Positions 37,440 through 43,620 of a stretch of 43,620 nucleotides of DNA are shown piece after piece. This DNA comes from Salinibacterium sp. Lineage in GTDB: Bacteria > Actinomycetota > Actinomycetes > Actinomycetales > Microbacteriaceae. Below the pieces are notes generated by a model. It saw nothing but the letters and a program-made list of their open reading frames with translations, did not search any database and had not been told where the DNA came from. The stretch covers positions 1-43,620 of the forward strand of contig SCSV01000188.1 of NCBI GenBank assembly GCA_004297555.1, given 5' to 3'. The position numbers were made by a program, and so were the translations under genes. Positions within the stretch are counted from its first letter, which is position 1. Each line of letters begins with the position of its first letter.

Positions 37440-37724
37440 CTACTGAACAGCGCACGCGTGGTGGAAATTGCAGCCTTCTTCGTCGGCGACGCGCAACGCA
37501 TCATCCTTGATCGGCTCGCCGCAAACCTCGCAGAGGGGCCATAGGTCGCCGGAATCGTCGTCGCGCAGTGCGGCTTCCCATGGGTTGAGAGCCCAAACGC
37601 GCAGCCGGCTCGCAAGCTCCTCGTCACCTCGCTGTTCAGCGGCGGCAACGCTGGCGCGCATGCTCTCGACGAACGCCTCCGCATTATCGCGCATGTGCTG
37701 GTACTTCTCTTCGATCGTTGGCAT
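37440..37724 (-). CDS. zinc-ribbon hypothetical protein
   Basis: 94 residues from ATG 37724, which has AAGGAG eight bases upstream (ATG 37730 is too close to it). Helical N-terminus (EEKYQHMRDNAEAFVESMRA) and a C-terminal C-x2-C...H-x2-C site (LCEVCGEPI, CNFHHAC) fit one zinc. Unknown role. Confidence 0.6.
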   Translation of the reverse strand: MPTIEEKYQHMRDNAEAFVESMRASVAAAEQRGDEELASRLRVWALNPWEAALRDDDSGDLWPLCEVCGEPIKDDALRVADEEGCNFHHACAVQ

Positions 37725-37736
37725 GGTCATCGCTCC

Positions 37737-38174
37737 TTATTGAGCAGCGTTAGCTAGTTCTAGCAGCACATCGGCATGACATGCGTGTCCAGCCGGACAC
37801 CAACAGGCTAGATTCTTCCCTTTGAGGGAAGATAGCGCGTCTACGATACGCAGCATGTCTTTTACATCAGACCATTGCGTTGGATCTGATGGCTCCATTC
37901 TGATCGTTCGTCCAGCGTAGAGCGGAACGACCTGGCCGACGCGCGATTCCTCGACCCAGCCTATGAACTTTCCCGTCCGCCGATAATGCAAGCAGCAATC
38001 AAGCCACCATCGATATCGCTTTGCGGCAAGATCTCGTTCTGCGGCATTTCCATCAGCCTTATAAGGGTTTCCCCACATAGTTGGGCGCCCGACATAGACC
38101 GTGTTCTCGGGCATTCGCCAACCCTTGGTTCGCTTGCGTTGAATCCTCTTAGGCATCGCCGCGCTCATCTGCAT
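37737..38174 (-). CDS. DUF4326 protein
   Basis: 145 residues. PKRIQRKRTKGWRMPENTVY, then VGRPTMWGNPYKADG, with SLKGKNLACWCPAGHACHAD and VLLELAN at the C-terminus, is the DUF4326 signature, with its conserved CWCP...CHAD motif. The family is frequent in phages of Alphaproteobacteria and Actinobacteria; its function is unknown. The start is uncertain among ATG 38174, 38168 and 38156. Confidence 0.85.
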   Translation of the reverse strand: MQMSAAMPKRIQRKRTKGWRMPENTVYVGRPTMWGNPYKADGNAAERDLAAKRYRWWLDCCLHYRRTGKFIGWVEESRVGQVVPLYAGRTIRMEPSDPTQWSDVKDMLRIVDALSSLKGKNLACWCPAGHACHADVLLELANAAQ

Positions 38175-38183
38175 TCAGCGGCT

Positions 38184-38372
38184 TCAAGAACGAATTGCCG
38201 CACGATGGGCCGAAATTGCTTTAGTGCCCCAACTCGGATCGGCAGCGAGAGGGCACCAATCCTTGGTGGTCTCGCAGAAATACCCGACGAAAACTTCAAG
38301 CGCGCTCTGCTCGTAAAGCAAGATGGAAGACCCATCAGCCGGCGCGGTCTCGATCGGTTGCCACTCGCTCAT
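38184..38372 (-). CDS. DUF551-like protein
   Basis: 62 residues. MSEWQPIETAPADGSSILLY is the typical start of the DUF551 family of small phage proteins, followed by a short C-terminal part (VGYFCETTKDWCPLAADPSW). GGAGAG lies about seven bases before the ATG. Function unknown. Confidence 0.7.
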   Translation of the reverse strand: MSEWQPIETAPADGSSILLYEQSALEVFVGYFCETTKDWCPLAADPSWGTKAISAHRAAIRS

Positions 38373-38374
38373 AT

Positions 38375-39028
38375 CTACTCTCCGCTCAAGGATTGTGGTC
38401 TCGGCTTCGCGCCGGCATCAAGTAGCATTTTGCGCGCTTGTCGAGACACGCGGAGTTCATCGGGCGTCGTGACATCGCCATCGATGCGGTGGAAGGTCAG
38501 GCAGCCGTTCTCGGGGGCGATCTCGCCACTGACCAGGAGACCTGACCCTTCATCAAGGAAGCGCTGCACAAGCTCAGGCTTCGCCGCCAGGCACGACACG
38601 ATCATGCCTGCAGTTTCCGATGCACCGACCCCGGCCTGCCAGCCTACCGCTCTGGCGACCTTCGCGATATGCTCGATCACTTGTTCTGGCGTCACGCTCG
38701 ATCTCCGCTCGATTGCCGCAACGTCTCGATCGTCCGAATCGTCCGCTCCTTCGACGAATCTCCGCGCGTCATGCAGCCGACCAGCGGCGATCGTGAGGTG
38801 CACACTGTCGAGCCCATCCTTGTCCTTGGCGTCAAGCCCCGCCAAAAACGCAAATGGCTGCAGCAGTCGCTTCGCCTCGGCTAGCTGATCGCTGTCGGCA
38901 GAGCAGCGCAACGCGGAGACGATCATGTCTCTCTCCGCAAGGCTCAGGTCAATGACCTTGCCGTCGTCGCATTGAATAACGCTGGCTCGCATCATCTCGT
39001 CCGCCAGCTCCAGCATCTGCTTGCTCAT
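38375..39028 (-). CDS. hypothetical early protein
   Basis: 217 residues from ATG 39028, MSKQMLELADEMMRASVIQC..., helical with EQLAEAKRL-type segments (SDQLAEAKRLLQPFAFLAGL) and HLTIAAGRLHDARRFVEGAD, common in small ead/Ea-like phage proteins. The C-terminus (ENGCLTFHRIDGDVTTPDEL) is more globular. It overlaps the preceding stop by four bases. Function unknown. Confidence 0.6.
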   Translation of the reverse strand: MSKQMLELADEMMRASVIQCDDGKVIDLSLAERDMIVSALRCSADSDQLAEAKRLLQPFAFLAGLDAKDKDGLDSVHLTIAAGRLHDARRFVEGADDSDDRDVAAIERRSSVTPEQVIEHIAKVARAVGWQAGVGASETAGMIVSCLAAKPELVQRFLDEGSGLLVSGEIAPENGCLTFHRIDGDVTTPDELRVSRQARKMLLDAGAKPRPQSLSGE

Positions 39029-39387
39029 GGCTGCCTCGCCTTCTGGAGGACGGCGCGGGCGGCGGCCTTCGCGTTGACGGCCGCCCAAAATGCCGATCGC
39101 TGCGGCTCCTGAAGATCGTTGATCAGCAACAACCTGATTGCCTCAAAGCGCTGCTCTGCCGCTTCCAGCGCCGCCAGCGCCTCGGGGAGCAGGTTGACGG
39201 AGCGGACGATCAGCGCGGCGTTGGCTTCGGCTGTAGTCCGGTCAATGCCCGGGTGCTTCGGGCATAAGGCAACCCGAAACTCAAATCCATCACCTCTGCT
39301 TGATTGGACTTTTACGCCGTGAGGCGATCCATGCGATGGGTGTTTGTAGCCTTCCACGTACCATGGCAGCGGCGAGTGTTCGATCAT
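39025..39387 (-). CDS. conserved phage hypothetical (Ea-like)
   Basis: 120 residues. MIEHSPLPWYVEG...EANAALIVRSVNLLPEALAALEAAEQRFE is a widely distributed phage pattern (xPLPWxV...EANAAxIVxxVN) with no function assigned. ATGA overlaps with genes on both sides. Confidence 0.7.
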   Translation of the reverse strand: MIEHSPLPWYVEGYKHPSHGSPHGVKVQSSRGDGFEFRVALCPKHPGIDRTTAEANAALIVRSVNLLPEALAALEAAEQRFEAIRLLLINDLQEPQRSAFWAAVNAKAAARAVLQKARQP

Positions 39388-39935
39388 GGCTTCTCTCCGG
39401 ATTGGCGATGGTGTTCATTTTGAACGCGATCGGAGAAGGTTTTCCCGTGTCGGACACGGTAGACCGCGTTTTCGGAGCACTCCGCGACCTTGGCGATTTT
39501 GCTGGTTGTCATTGTCGATGGCATCGATCTGATCAGAGCAACCTGATCAGGCCTGAGAACGCCGCGGCGATTGCGCGCTTGTTCAACCTTCGTCGCCCAA
39601 CGGCAATTGTCCGGCTCGTAGTCGCCGTTGTTATCGATACGCTCGATCGAGTATTCAGGTCCGGGCCGGCGTCCCATGTCCGCAAAGAAGTTTTCGAAGC
39701 TATTCCACCGCTCGCAGACCTTGATGCCTCGGGCTCCGTACCGCGGATAATCCGGAGCAGTAGGGCTGTTGCAGCGCGAGCGCATCGCGCGCCAAGTCGC
39801 GCTCTCCCTGGTCCGGCTAAGGCCATGTTTGATCGGCTTGGGCGGATGCATTTTGATGGCGCAGGGACGACCACAATATTTGCGTGAACGCTGCCCGTTG
39901 AACTCAACCCCGCATGCCGCGCATACCTTTTTCAT
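39384..39935 (-). CDS. HNH/homing-like DNA-binding protein with C-terminal HTH
   Basis: 183 residues in three parts: an N-terminal Cys4 zinc finger (CAACGVEF...YCGRPC, residues 4-26); a core YGARGIKVCERWNSFENFFA with SIERIDNNGDYEPDNCRWAT and EQARNRR, typical of phage homing-endonuclease-like proteins; and a C-terminal HTH (SKIAKVAECSENAVYRVRHG). The core has IERIDNNG and CRWAT but lacks an obvious HNH histidine pair, so it may bind DNA without cutting. It directly follows recT. Confidence 0.7.
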   Translation of the reverse strand: MKKVCAACGVEFNGQRSRKYCGRPCAIKMHPPKPIKHGLSRTRESATWRAMRSRCNSPTAPDYPRYGARGIKVCERWNSFENFFADMGRRPGPEYSIERIDNNGDYEPDNCRWATKVEQARNRRGVLRPDQVALIRSMPSTMTTSKIAKVAECSENAVYRVRHGKTFSDRVQNEHHRQSGEKP

Positions 39936-40987
39936 GCGTCGGTCCTCATGCTCTCAACAGCCTTCCGCACACGCGCCTGTAGGGGCCGCCAGTCGTGTTC
40001 CTCGGTCCACGCGATCAACTTGCGGAGCTCGATCTGGTCGCTCCACGTCTTCGCCAGCAGGTCGGCATTGGTCGCGCCGAGAATGATCGTGTTCCAGCTC
40101 GTTACGTATTCGGCCGCGCTGGGGATCTCATCTGCCGCCCCGGTCTCCGGATCATGGTCCAGAGCCGGGGCGGCGGCGTCCACCGCGGGGGCTGTGCGCG
40201 GCGAAATCAGCTCCTGCGCGGAGCGCTGTTCGTGACGGATCACCGGACCGTCGGCGATCTCGCCCTCGATCTGCAATCCTCGATTTGGCTCGATCCATGC
40301 GGTCTTGCCGCGCTCCTCTACGGCTTCCTCCATCGCGGCGGCGAGGTGGAAGCGCGGATCGGCATTGAGCGGCATCGCACGGGATAGCCGACGCTTGGCC
40401 GACTTCGATGCCATCGCTGGAAAGCCAATGTGCGGATCGTTCCACGGGCTGTCGTCGCGCCGCGCTCCGGGCGACTTCGCCTTGATCGCCATGATGTCGT
40501 CGATGCCGATCACCGAAATGATCGACGGCCGGCTATTCGATGATGCGGTCGCCCATGCCCCGATGATGGGCGCGCGGTTGCCCAGCTTCGGCTTGTGTCG
40601 CACAAAGCCCTTGTCGCCGAGCTCGTAGTCGAAGGTGTCACCCTCGCGCACGACTTCGCCCTGGATTGTGAAGCCGGACCGCGCACCGAGCGTGTTCATG
40701 CCCTTGTAGCCGATGATGAGCTGCGCCTGCCCCTTGAACGGGACGAAGAACGCCTGCCCGGTGATGCCGTCGACTTCCAGCGCGAGGCACGCTGCCGACA
40801 TTGAGGCGTTGAGCAGACTCTGCCGATTGGCCTCCAAGAGCTTCGGATTGCGCTCGACCGAAATCATGATCGACCGCATCAGCCGCTCGACCGGAACCGC
40901 GCCGGCCAGCGCCTGCTCGAACCGTGGCGCCAGCGGCATCAGCGTATTCTCGAAAATCGTGATTTCAGATGCCACCGAAAGCCCCAT
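39932..40987 (-). CDS. recT: RecT-family single-strand annealing recombinase
   Basis: 351 residues. The RecT core is clear: FEQALAGAVPVERLMRSIMI, NPKLLEANRQSLLNASMSAA, LEVDGITGQAFFVPFKGQAQ, LIIGYKGMNTLGARSG, and later GFPAMASKSAKRRLSRAMPL. The C-terminal 120 residues are linker-like. RecT anneals the strand left by a partner exonuclease, here the adjacent YqaJ protein. The start at ATG 40987 overlaps the yqaJ end; a GTG at 40972 is an alternative. Confidence 0.9.
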   Translation of the reverse strand: MGLSVASEITIFENTLMPLAPRFEQALAGAVPVERLMRSIMISVERNPKLLEANRQSLLNASMSAACLALEVDGITGQAFFVPFKGQAQLIIGYKGMNTLGARSGFTIQGEVVREGDTFDYELGDKGFVRHKPKLGNRAPIIGAWATASSNSRPSIISVIGIDDIMAIKAKSPGARRDDSPWNDPHIGFPAMASKSAKRRLSRAMPLNADPRFHLAAAMEEAVEERGKTAWIEPNRGLQIEGEIADGPVIRHEQRSAQELISPRTAPAVDAAAPALDHDPETGAADEIPSAAEYVTSWNTIILGATNADLLAKTWSDQIELRKLIAWTEEHDWRPLQARVRKAVESMRTDA

Positions 40988-41900
40988 CAATCTGTTGCGG
41001 AATGTGTGTCTTGACCGTCACCACAGTGGTCGGCTTGACGCTGTAGCCGGCACGCGCCGAGCGGCTGATCTTGACCCGGATGCCCTGTGGCAGTTCCAGT
41101 TCGTCAGCGTCCTTGATCAGCCCGAGCAGCTTGGCCTGGGTGTCCTTCTCGATCTTCTCGGCCGCCAGCCTGCAGGCGCGCTGATAATCGGTATCGACGA
41201 CGAGCTGCGCCAGCTTAGTAGCCTCAGCCTCGCCAAGAAGCTCAACGCCGTTAAGAACTTCGCCGGTCGGCTTGGCAAAGATGATCTTGAGCAACGGAAT
41301 CTCGATCGGAGATCCGAATGGCTCGGGCTCGGTACCGGCGATGACGTCATCGAAGAACTGCCGAGCCTCTGCCTCAAAAGTCTTCCACAGATCCGGCATC
41401 GGCTTGCGATGGAAATAGGTCATGTCGCCGCCGCACCAGAGCGCGATCGTGCCCCACTCATAAGGCATCACACCGTCACCGACGTACATCTGCTGCTGAA
41501 GCTGGATTTCATGCTGGCGCGGTGGCGTCTTTCCGCCGTCCCATTCCTGCATGAGCATCTTGTAGTCGAAGCAGCACTTGGTTTCGAGCGCGCCCGGCCC
41601 GCGCTGCGGATCGTAGATGTCTGCGTCGCGTGAGCAGCCGAGCAGCCCGCGCCGCATGTAGACCTGCGATCCATCGGCCTGTCGGTTGGTCTTGACCTCA
41701 AGGCGAAGGTCGGTCGCCGCTTGTTCTAACAGCAGCGGCTCCATCTTCGTACCCCAATCGAGCCGGTTGTGATCCGGGCCAGGTGCCTCGATGCCCTTGG
41801 CAAAGCGTTGGTAGAGCATCCAGCGTGTAACGTAGGGCGAGACGCCGAGCAGTCCGGACATCTCGGTCGCGCTGATGGTCTGTCGTTTCGGATCTGGCAT
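40965..41900 (-). CDS. YqaJ-type viral exonuclease
   Basis: 311 residues. PD-(D/E)xK nuclease: ISATEMSGLLGVSPYVTRWM (9-28), Glu55 in GTKMEPLL, Asp94 in GCSRDADIYD, Glu106-x-Lys108 in GALETKCC, then HEIQLQQQMYV with the Gln typical of YqaJ/lambda exonuclease folds. It resects double-stranded ends to feed RecT. AAGGAA precedes the ATG. Together with RecT and the RusA-like protein it gives the phage its own recombination set. Confidence 0.88.
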   Translation of the reverse strand: MPDPKRQTISATEMSGLLGVSPYVTRWMLYQRFAKGIEAPGPDHNRLDWGTKMEPLLLEQAATDLRLEVKTNRQADGSQVYMRRGLLGCSRDADIYDPQRGPGALETKCCFDYKMLMQEWDGGKTPPRQHEIQLQQQMYVGDGVMPYEWGTIALWCGGDMTYFHRKPMPDLWKTFEAEARQFFDDVIAGTEPEPFGSPIEIPLLKIIFAKPTGEVLNGVELLGEAEATKLAQLVVDTDYQRACRLAAEKIEKDTQAKLLGLIKDADELELPQGIRVKISRSARAGYSVKPTTVVTVKTHIPQQIDGAFGGI

Positions 41901-41994
41901 ATGGTTTCCTTGAATGGCTGAGATATGTGCGAGGTCAACACAATCCCTCGATGCGCTGACCTCGCAACTGACGCGGTTACTTCATGGGCGCCTC

Positions 41995-42090
41995 CTAGTG
42001 CGGATAGAGAGCGGTGATCGCGTGGCCGGCGAGCACGGCGCCGATCCAGACCCACGCGATGATCATGATGCGGTTGTGCGGCGCGATCAT
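41995..42090 (-). CDS. small membrane protein, 31 residues
   Basis: Starts MIAPHNRIMIIAWVWIGAVL and ends AGHAITALYPH. One transmembrane helix. The start shares one base with the stop of the gene upstream (TGATG). Accepted on coupling and hydrophobic pattern. The interval 41901-41994 holds only the leader of the exonuclease gene. Confidence 0.45.
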   Translation of the reverse strand: MIAPHNRIMIIAWVWIGAVLAGHAITALYPH

Positions 42091-42218
42091 CAGATGTCCC
42101 CCACGAGCATGCCGGCGACGAACAGCAGCATCGACAGGAACGCGGCGAGGGCGAACAGCTCGGCAATCACGATCGGCCCGCCGACATCGCGCACGAATTC
42201 GCGGATTTCCTCAGACAT
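42090..42218 (-). CDS. small membrane protein, 42 residues
   Basis: Starts MSEEIREFVRDVGGPIVIAE and continues with a helix about residues 14-40 (LFALAAFLSMLLFVAGMLVG). An eight-base overlap with the gene upstream and coupling to the 31-residue gene downstream suggest a paired expression unit. No family recognised. Confidence 0.5.
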   Translation of the reverse strand: MSEEIREFVRDVGGPIVIAELFALAAFLSMLLFVAGMLVGDI

Positions 42219-42438
42219 CGACGTTCTCCAGATTTTGAAGCTCGCGGTGCTCGCGCACGGTGCGATTGATCGCCTCGACCAGCTTGGTGGTCAGCGCGTC
42301 GTCATCCAGAAACAGCGCGATGTCGTGGCTGGTGATCGCGTCATCGCCGCTGAATTCGAGATGCAATGGCGCATTGGGATAATCGTTGCGATTTGCGACG
42401 ACGCGATTGATTCTGTGGGCTGAAATCGAAATCGTCAT
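42211..42438 (-). CDS. hypothetical early protein
   Basis: 75 residues, MTISISAHRINRVVANRNDY..., beta-like start and an acidic helix (DALTTKLVEAINRTVREHRE). No family recognised; part of the leftward operon. Confidence 0.55.
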   Translation of the reverse strand: MTISISAHRINRVVANRNDYPNAPLHLEFSGDDAITSHDIALFLDDDALTTKLVEAINRTVREHRELQNLENVDV

Positions 42439-42441
42439 AGC

Positions 42442-42831
42442 TCAATCTCCGCTGTCGATCGTCATGTCGAGGCCGCACTTGCTGCAATGGCCAGGGTTCC
42501 ACCCGCGCGATGGGTTTGCCCCGGCGCCCATCTGCTTCTGGTGTTTGCAAATCGAGAAGCGCCCGACCTTCGGGCCGGCCCCTCCGTAGATGCACACGTA
42601 GCCGGAGCCGTCCGGTCCCGATCCCATGTTGGAAAAGTTGGCGAGGAAGTATTGCGCCCATGCTTTGTGGCCGTGCTCGCTCTTGGCCCATCCCCACCGA
42701 GGGGTCATCGAGTGGCCGCCGGCTGCGATTGCGTTGCAGAACTGATCGGCCGTCATCGGCTCGAAGTTCGGGATCGGCGCGTCGCCGGCAATGATGGTCG
42801 CGTAGTCGGCTTCAGTGTATGACTTGCTCAT
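42442..42831 (-). CDS. hypothetical protein with C-terminal zinc knuckle
   Basis: 129 residues. KVGRFSICKHQKQMGAGANP followed by GHCSKCGLDMTID gives Cys/His ligands for one zinc. The N-terminal half is helical (MTADQFCNAIAAGGHSMTPR). ATGA overlap with the gene upstream. Unknown role. Confidence 0.6.
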   Translation of the reverse strand: MSKSYTEADYATIIAGDAPIPNFEPMTADQFCNAIAAGGHSMTPRWGWAKSEHGHKAWAQYFLANFSNMGSGPDGSGYVCIYGGAGPKVGRFSICKHQKQMGAGANPSRGWNPGHCSKCGLDMTIDSGD

Positions 42832-43181
42832 CGCGCCGCCTCCCGCATGCGAGCCTTGGGCGTCTGTTCACTCCAAAATGCTTGATCGAAGGCAGTCATT
42901 GCCTCGGCCGGCGTCTTGCCAAACCCGGCAACGCCTTCCTGCAGATTTTCGCCGAGCAGTGCGCACCACATGTCGCCATCAGCACCTAGCGTCGTCTTGT
43001 AGAGCACTGACGGGCGGGCCATTTCTTGCGCGGTCGCAGTGAACTGTTCTTCCAGCCGCGTTACACTCCAACTGATGTCGAACGCGTTGCGGCAGGCATC
43101 GGCGACGATCTCGCCAACATTCCCACCGGAAATACGGCTGCGAACTGCATCGTATATTGCTTGGTAGCTATCGCTCATCAC
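42828..43181 (-). CDS. hypothetical early protein
   Basis: 117 residues, starting MMSDSYQAIYDAVRSRISGG, with GDMWCALLGENLQEGVAGFG and KTPAEAMTAFDQAFW. The pattern WCALLGENLQEGVAGFGKTPAEAM is common in phage proteins resembling short HicB-like domains; no toxin partner is adjacent. ATGA coupling on both sides. Confidence 0.6.
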   Translation of the reverse strand: MMSDSYQAIYDAVRSRISGGNVGEIVADACRNAFDISWSVTRLEEQFTATAQEMARPSVLYKTTLGADGDMWCALLGENLQEGVAGFGKTPAEAMTAFDQAFWSEQTPKARMREAAR

Positions 43182-43495
43182 ACCGCCTCCTTCATGCGAG
43201 CCTTGACCTGCCCCTGCAGCGCGCTGATGTGGCTGATGAGGATCACGAAGTCGGCCGCGGCCATCTCGCCGTACTCGGGATGCGGGCCCCCGAAGGGCTG
43301 GGCGCCGGTGCGGCAGAAGGTGCGGTAGCGCTCAGCCCAGCTGCCGCCCTGGAGCGCCAGGAACGTCAGCCGCGCCGCGTGGCTCGACATCGCGTTGACC
43401 TTGCGGTCGAGCTCGCGGGTGAGGAATTCGGAGATCGAGGGCTTGGCGAACTCGCGGCTGACCGCGGCGAGCTGCTGGTCGAGGAGAGAGGTCAT
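43178..43495 (-). CDS. hypothetical early protein
   Basis: 105 residues, starting MTSLLDQQLAAVSREFAKPS, helical with SHAARLTFLALQGGSWAERY in the middle. Second gene of the leftward operon; its ATG overlaps the stop of the alanine-rich gene (ATGA). No family recognised. Confidence 0.6.
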   Translation of the reverse strand: MTSLLDQQLAAVSREFAKPSISEFLTRELDRKVNAMSSHAARLTFLALQGGSWAERYRTFCRTGAQPFGGPHPEYGEMAAADFVILISHISALQGQVKARMKEAV

Positions 43496-43620
43496 GCCGC
43501 GACCTCCGCAGTCAGAGCCACGGGCGGGAAAGCCGCGATGATGTCCGCGCGCTGGTGTTCGCGTTCGGCTTTGCGGGCGGCGTCGGCGGCGTAGGCGTAG
43601 GCGGTGGTGGCGGCGTCGGC
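43492..43620 (-). CDS. alanine-rich repeat protein, 3' part
   Basis: Continuation of the gene that starts at 595. It reads ADAATTAYAYAADAA, then RKAEREHQRADIIAAFPPVA and LTAEVAA before TGA at 43494-43492. The basic-amphipathic end after the alanine repeat is what Imm-5-like proteins show. The frame matches the left part only if the 45-base terminal overlap is merged. Confidence 0.75.
   Translation of the reverse strand, partial: ADAATTAYAYAADAARKAEREHQRADIIAAFPPVALTAEVAA
43576..43620. repeat. terminal direct overlap, right copy
   Basis: Identical to 17-61. See the left copy for what it implies about circularity. Confidence 0.75.

Noticed and set aside
42828..43181. HicB-type antitoxin
   Set aside because: GFGKTPAEAM resembles the HicB helix start, but there is no HicA-like partner and no HTH tail.
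1..43620. tRNA genes or a T7-type RNA polymerase
   Set aside because: I searched by eye for a cloverleaf with a TTCRANY arm and for polymerase motifs and saw none; a computational scan would be needed to exclude a tRNA.

Overview
The window looks like an essentially complete genome of a short-tailed phage (podovirus) with a GC-rich genome. Many of its small proteins resemble families I associate with Rhizobiales phages and prophages (Bradyrhizobium or Rhodopseudomonas type), so an alphaproteobacterial host is likely; this rests on recognition, not a search. Bases 17-61 are identical to bases 43576-43620, and one reading frame crosses that overlap intact. The sequence is therefore probably a circular or circularly permuted genome of about 43.56 kb, opened inside a low-complexity repeat.

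Control region (about 590-1320). A short helix-turn-helix repressor gene (672-989, minus) is flanked by five copies of a 14-bp dyad, CGGTA-N4-TACCG: two on the left (638-651, 664-677) and three on the right (992-1005, 1026-1039, 1050-1063). One site sits inside the 17-bp spacer of a TTGACC/CATGAT leftward promoter (PL) and one inside the 17-bp spacer of a TTGACA/GATATT rightward promoter (PR). This is a lambda-like OL/OR layout, but no integrase, excisionase or att site was recognised.

Rightward early operon (1075-8724). A Cro-position gene, an HTH protein, a RusA-like resolvase, a GapR (DUF2312) homologue, an HNH nuclease, a replication initiator carrying a probable origin, a second replication-position gene, a winged-helix protein and many small orphan genes, almost all coupled by 4-bp ATGA overlaps. 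A lone minus-strand HTH gene (8721-8921) closes the region.

Late region (9157-35789). Small terminase, five small genes, large terminase, portal, Bbp19-like protein, scaffold, major capsid (Bbp17 type) and cement (Bbp16 type), a secreted protein, a strong terminator, a GIY-YIG homing nuclease, tail tubular proteins A and B, three internal virion proteins (one with a lysozyme domain), three secreted proteins including a T7-type tail fibre, then endolysin, holin and accessory lysis candidates. The order is that of BPP-1-like and T7-like podoviruses. The decamer GTGCGTTGCG recurs on the plus strand before late transcription units and is a candidate late promoter or regulator site.

Leftward operon (595 through the contig ends to 35798). 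It begins with an alanine-repeat protein, then small genes, a YqaJ exonuclease and RecT recombinase pair, and ends in an AT-richer accessory block (HNH-like protein, DUF551-like, DUF4326, GNAT acetyltransferase, zinc-binding and small membrane proteins). No polymerase, helicase or RNA polymerase gene was seen, so the phage must use host replication and transcription machinery.
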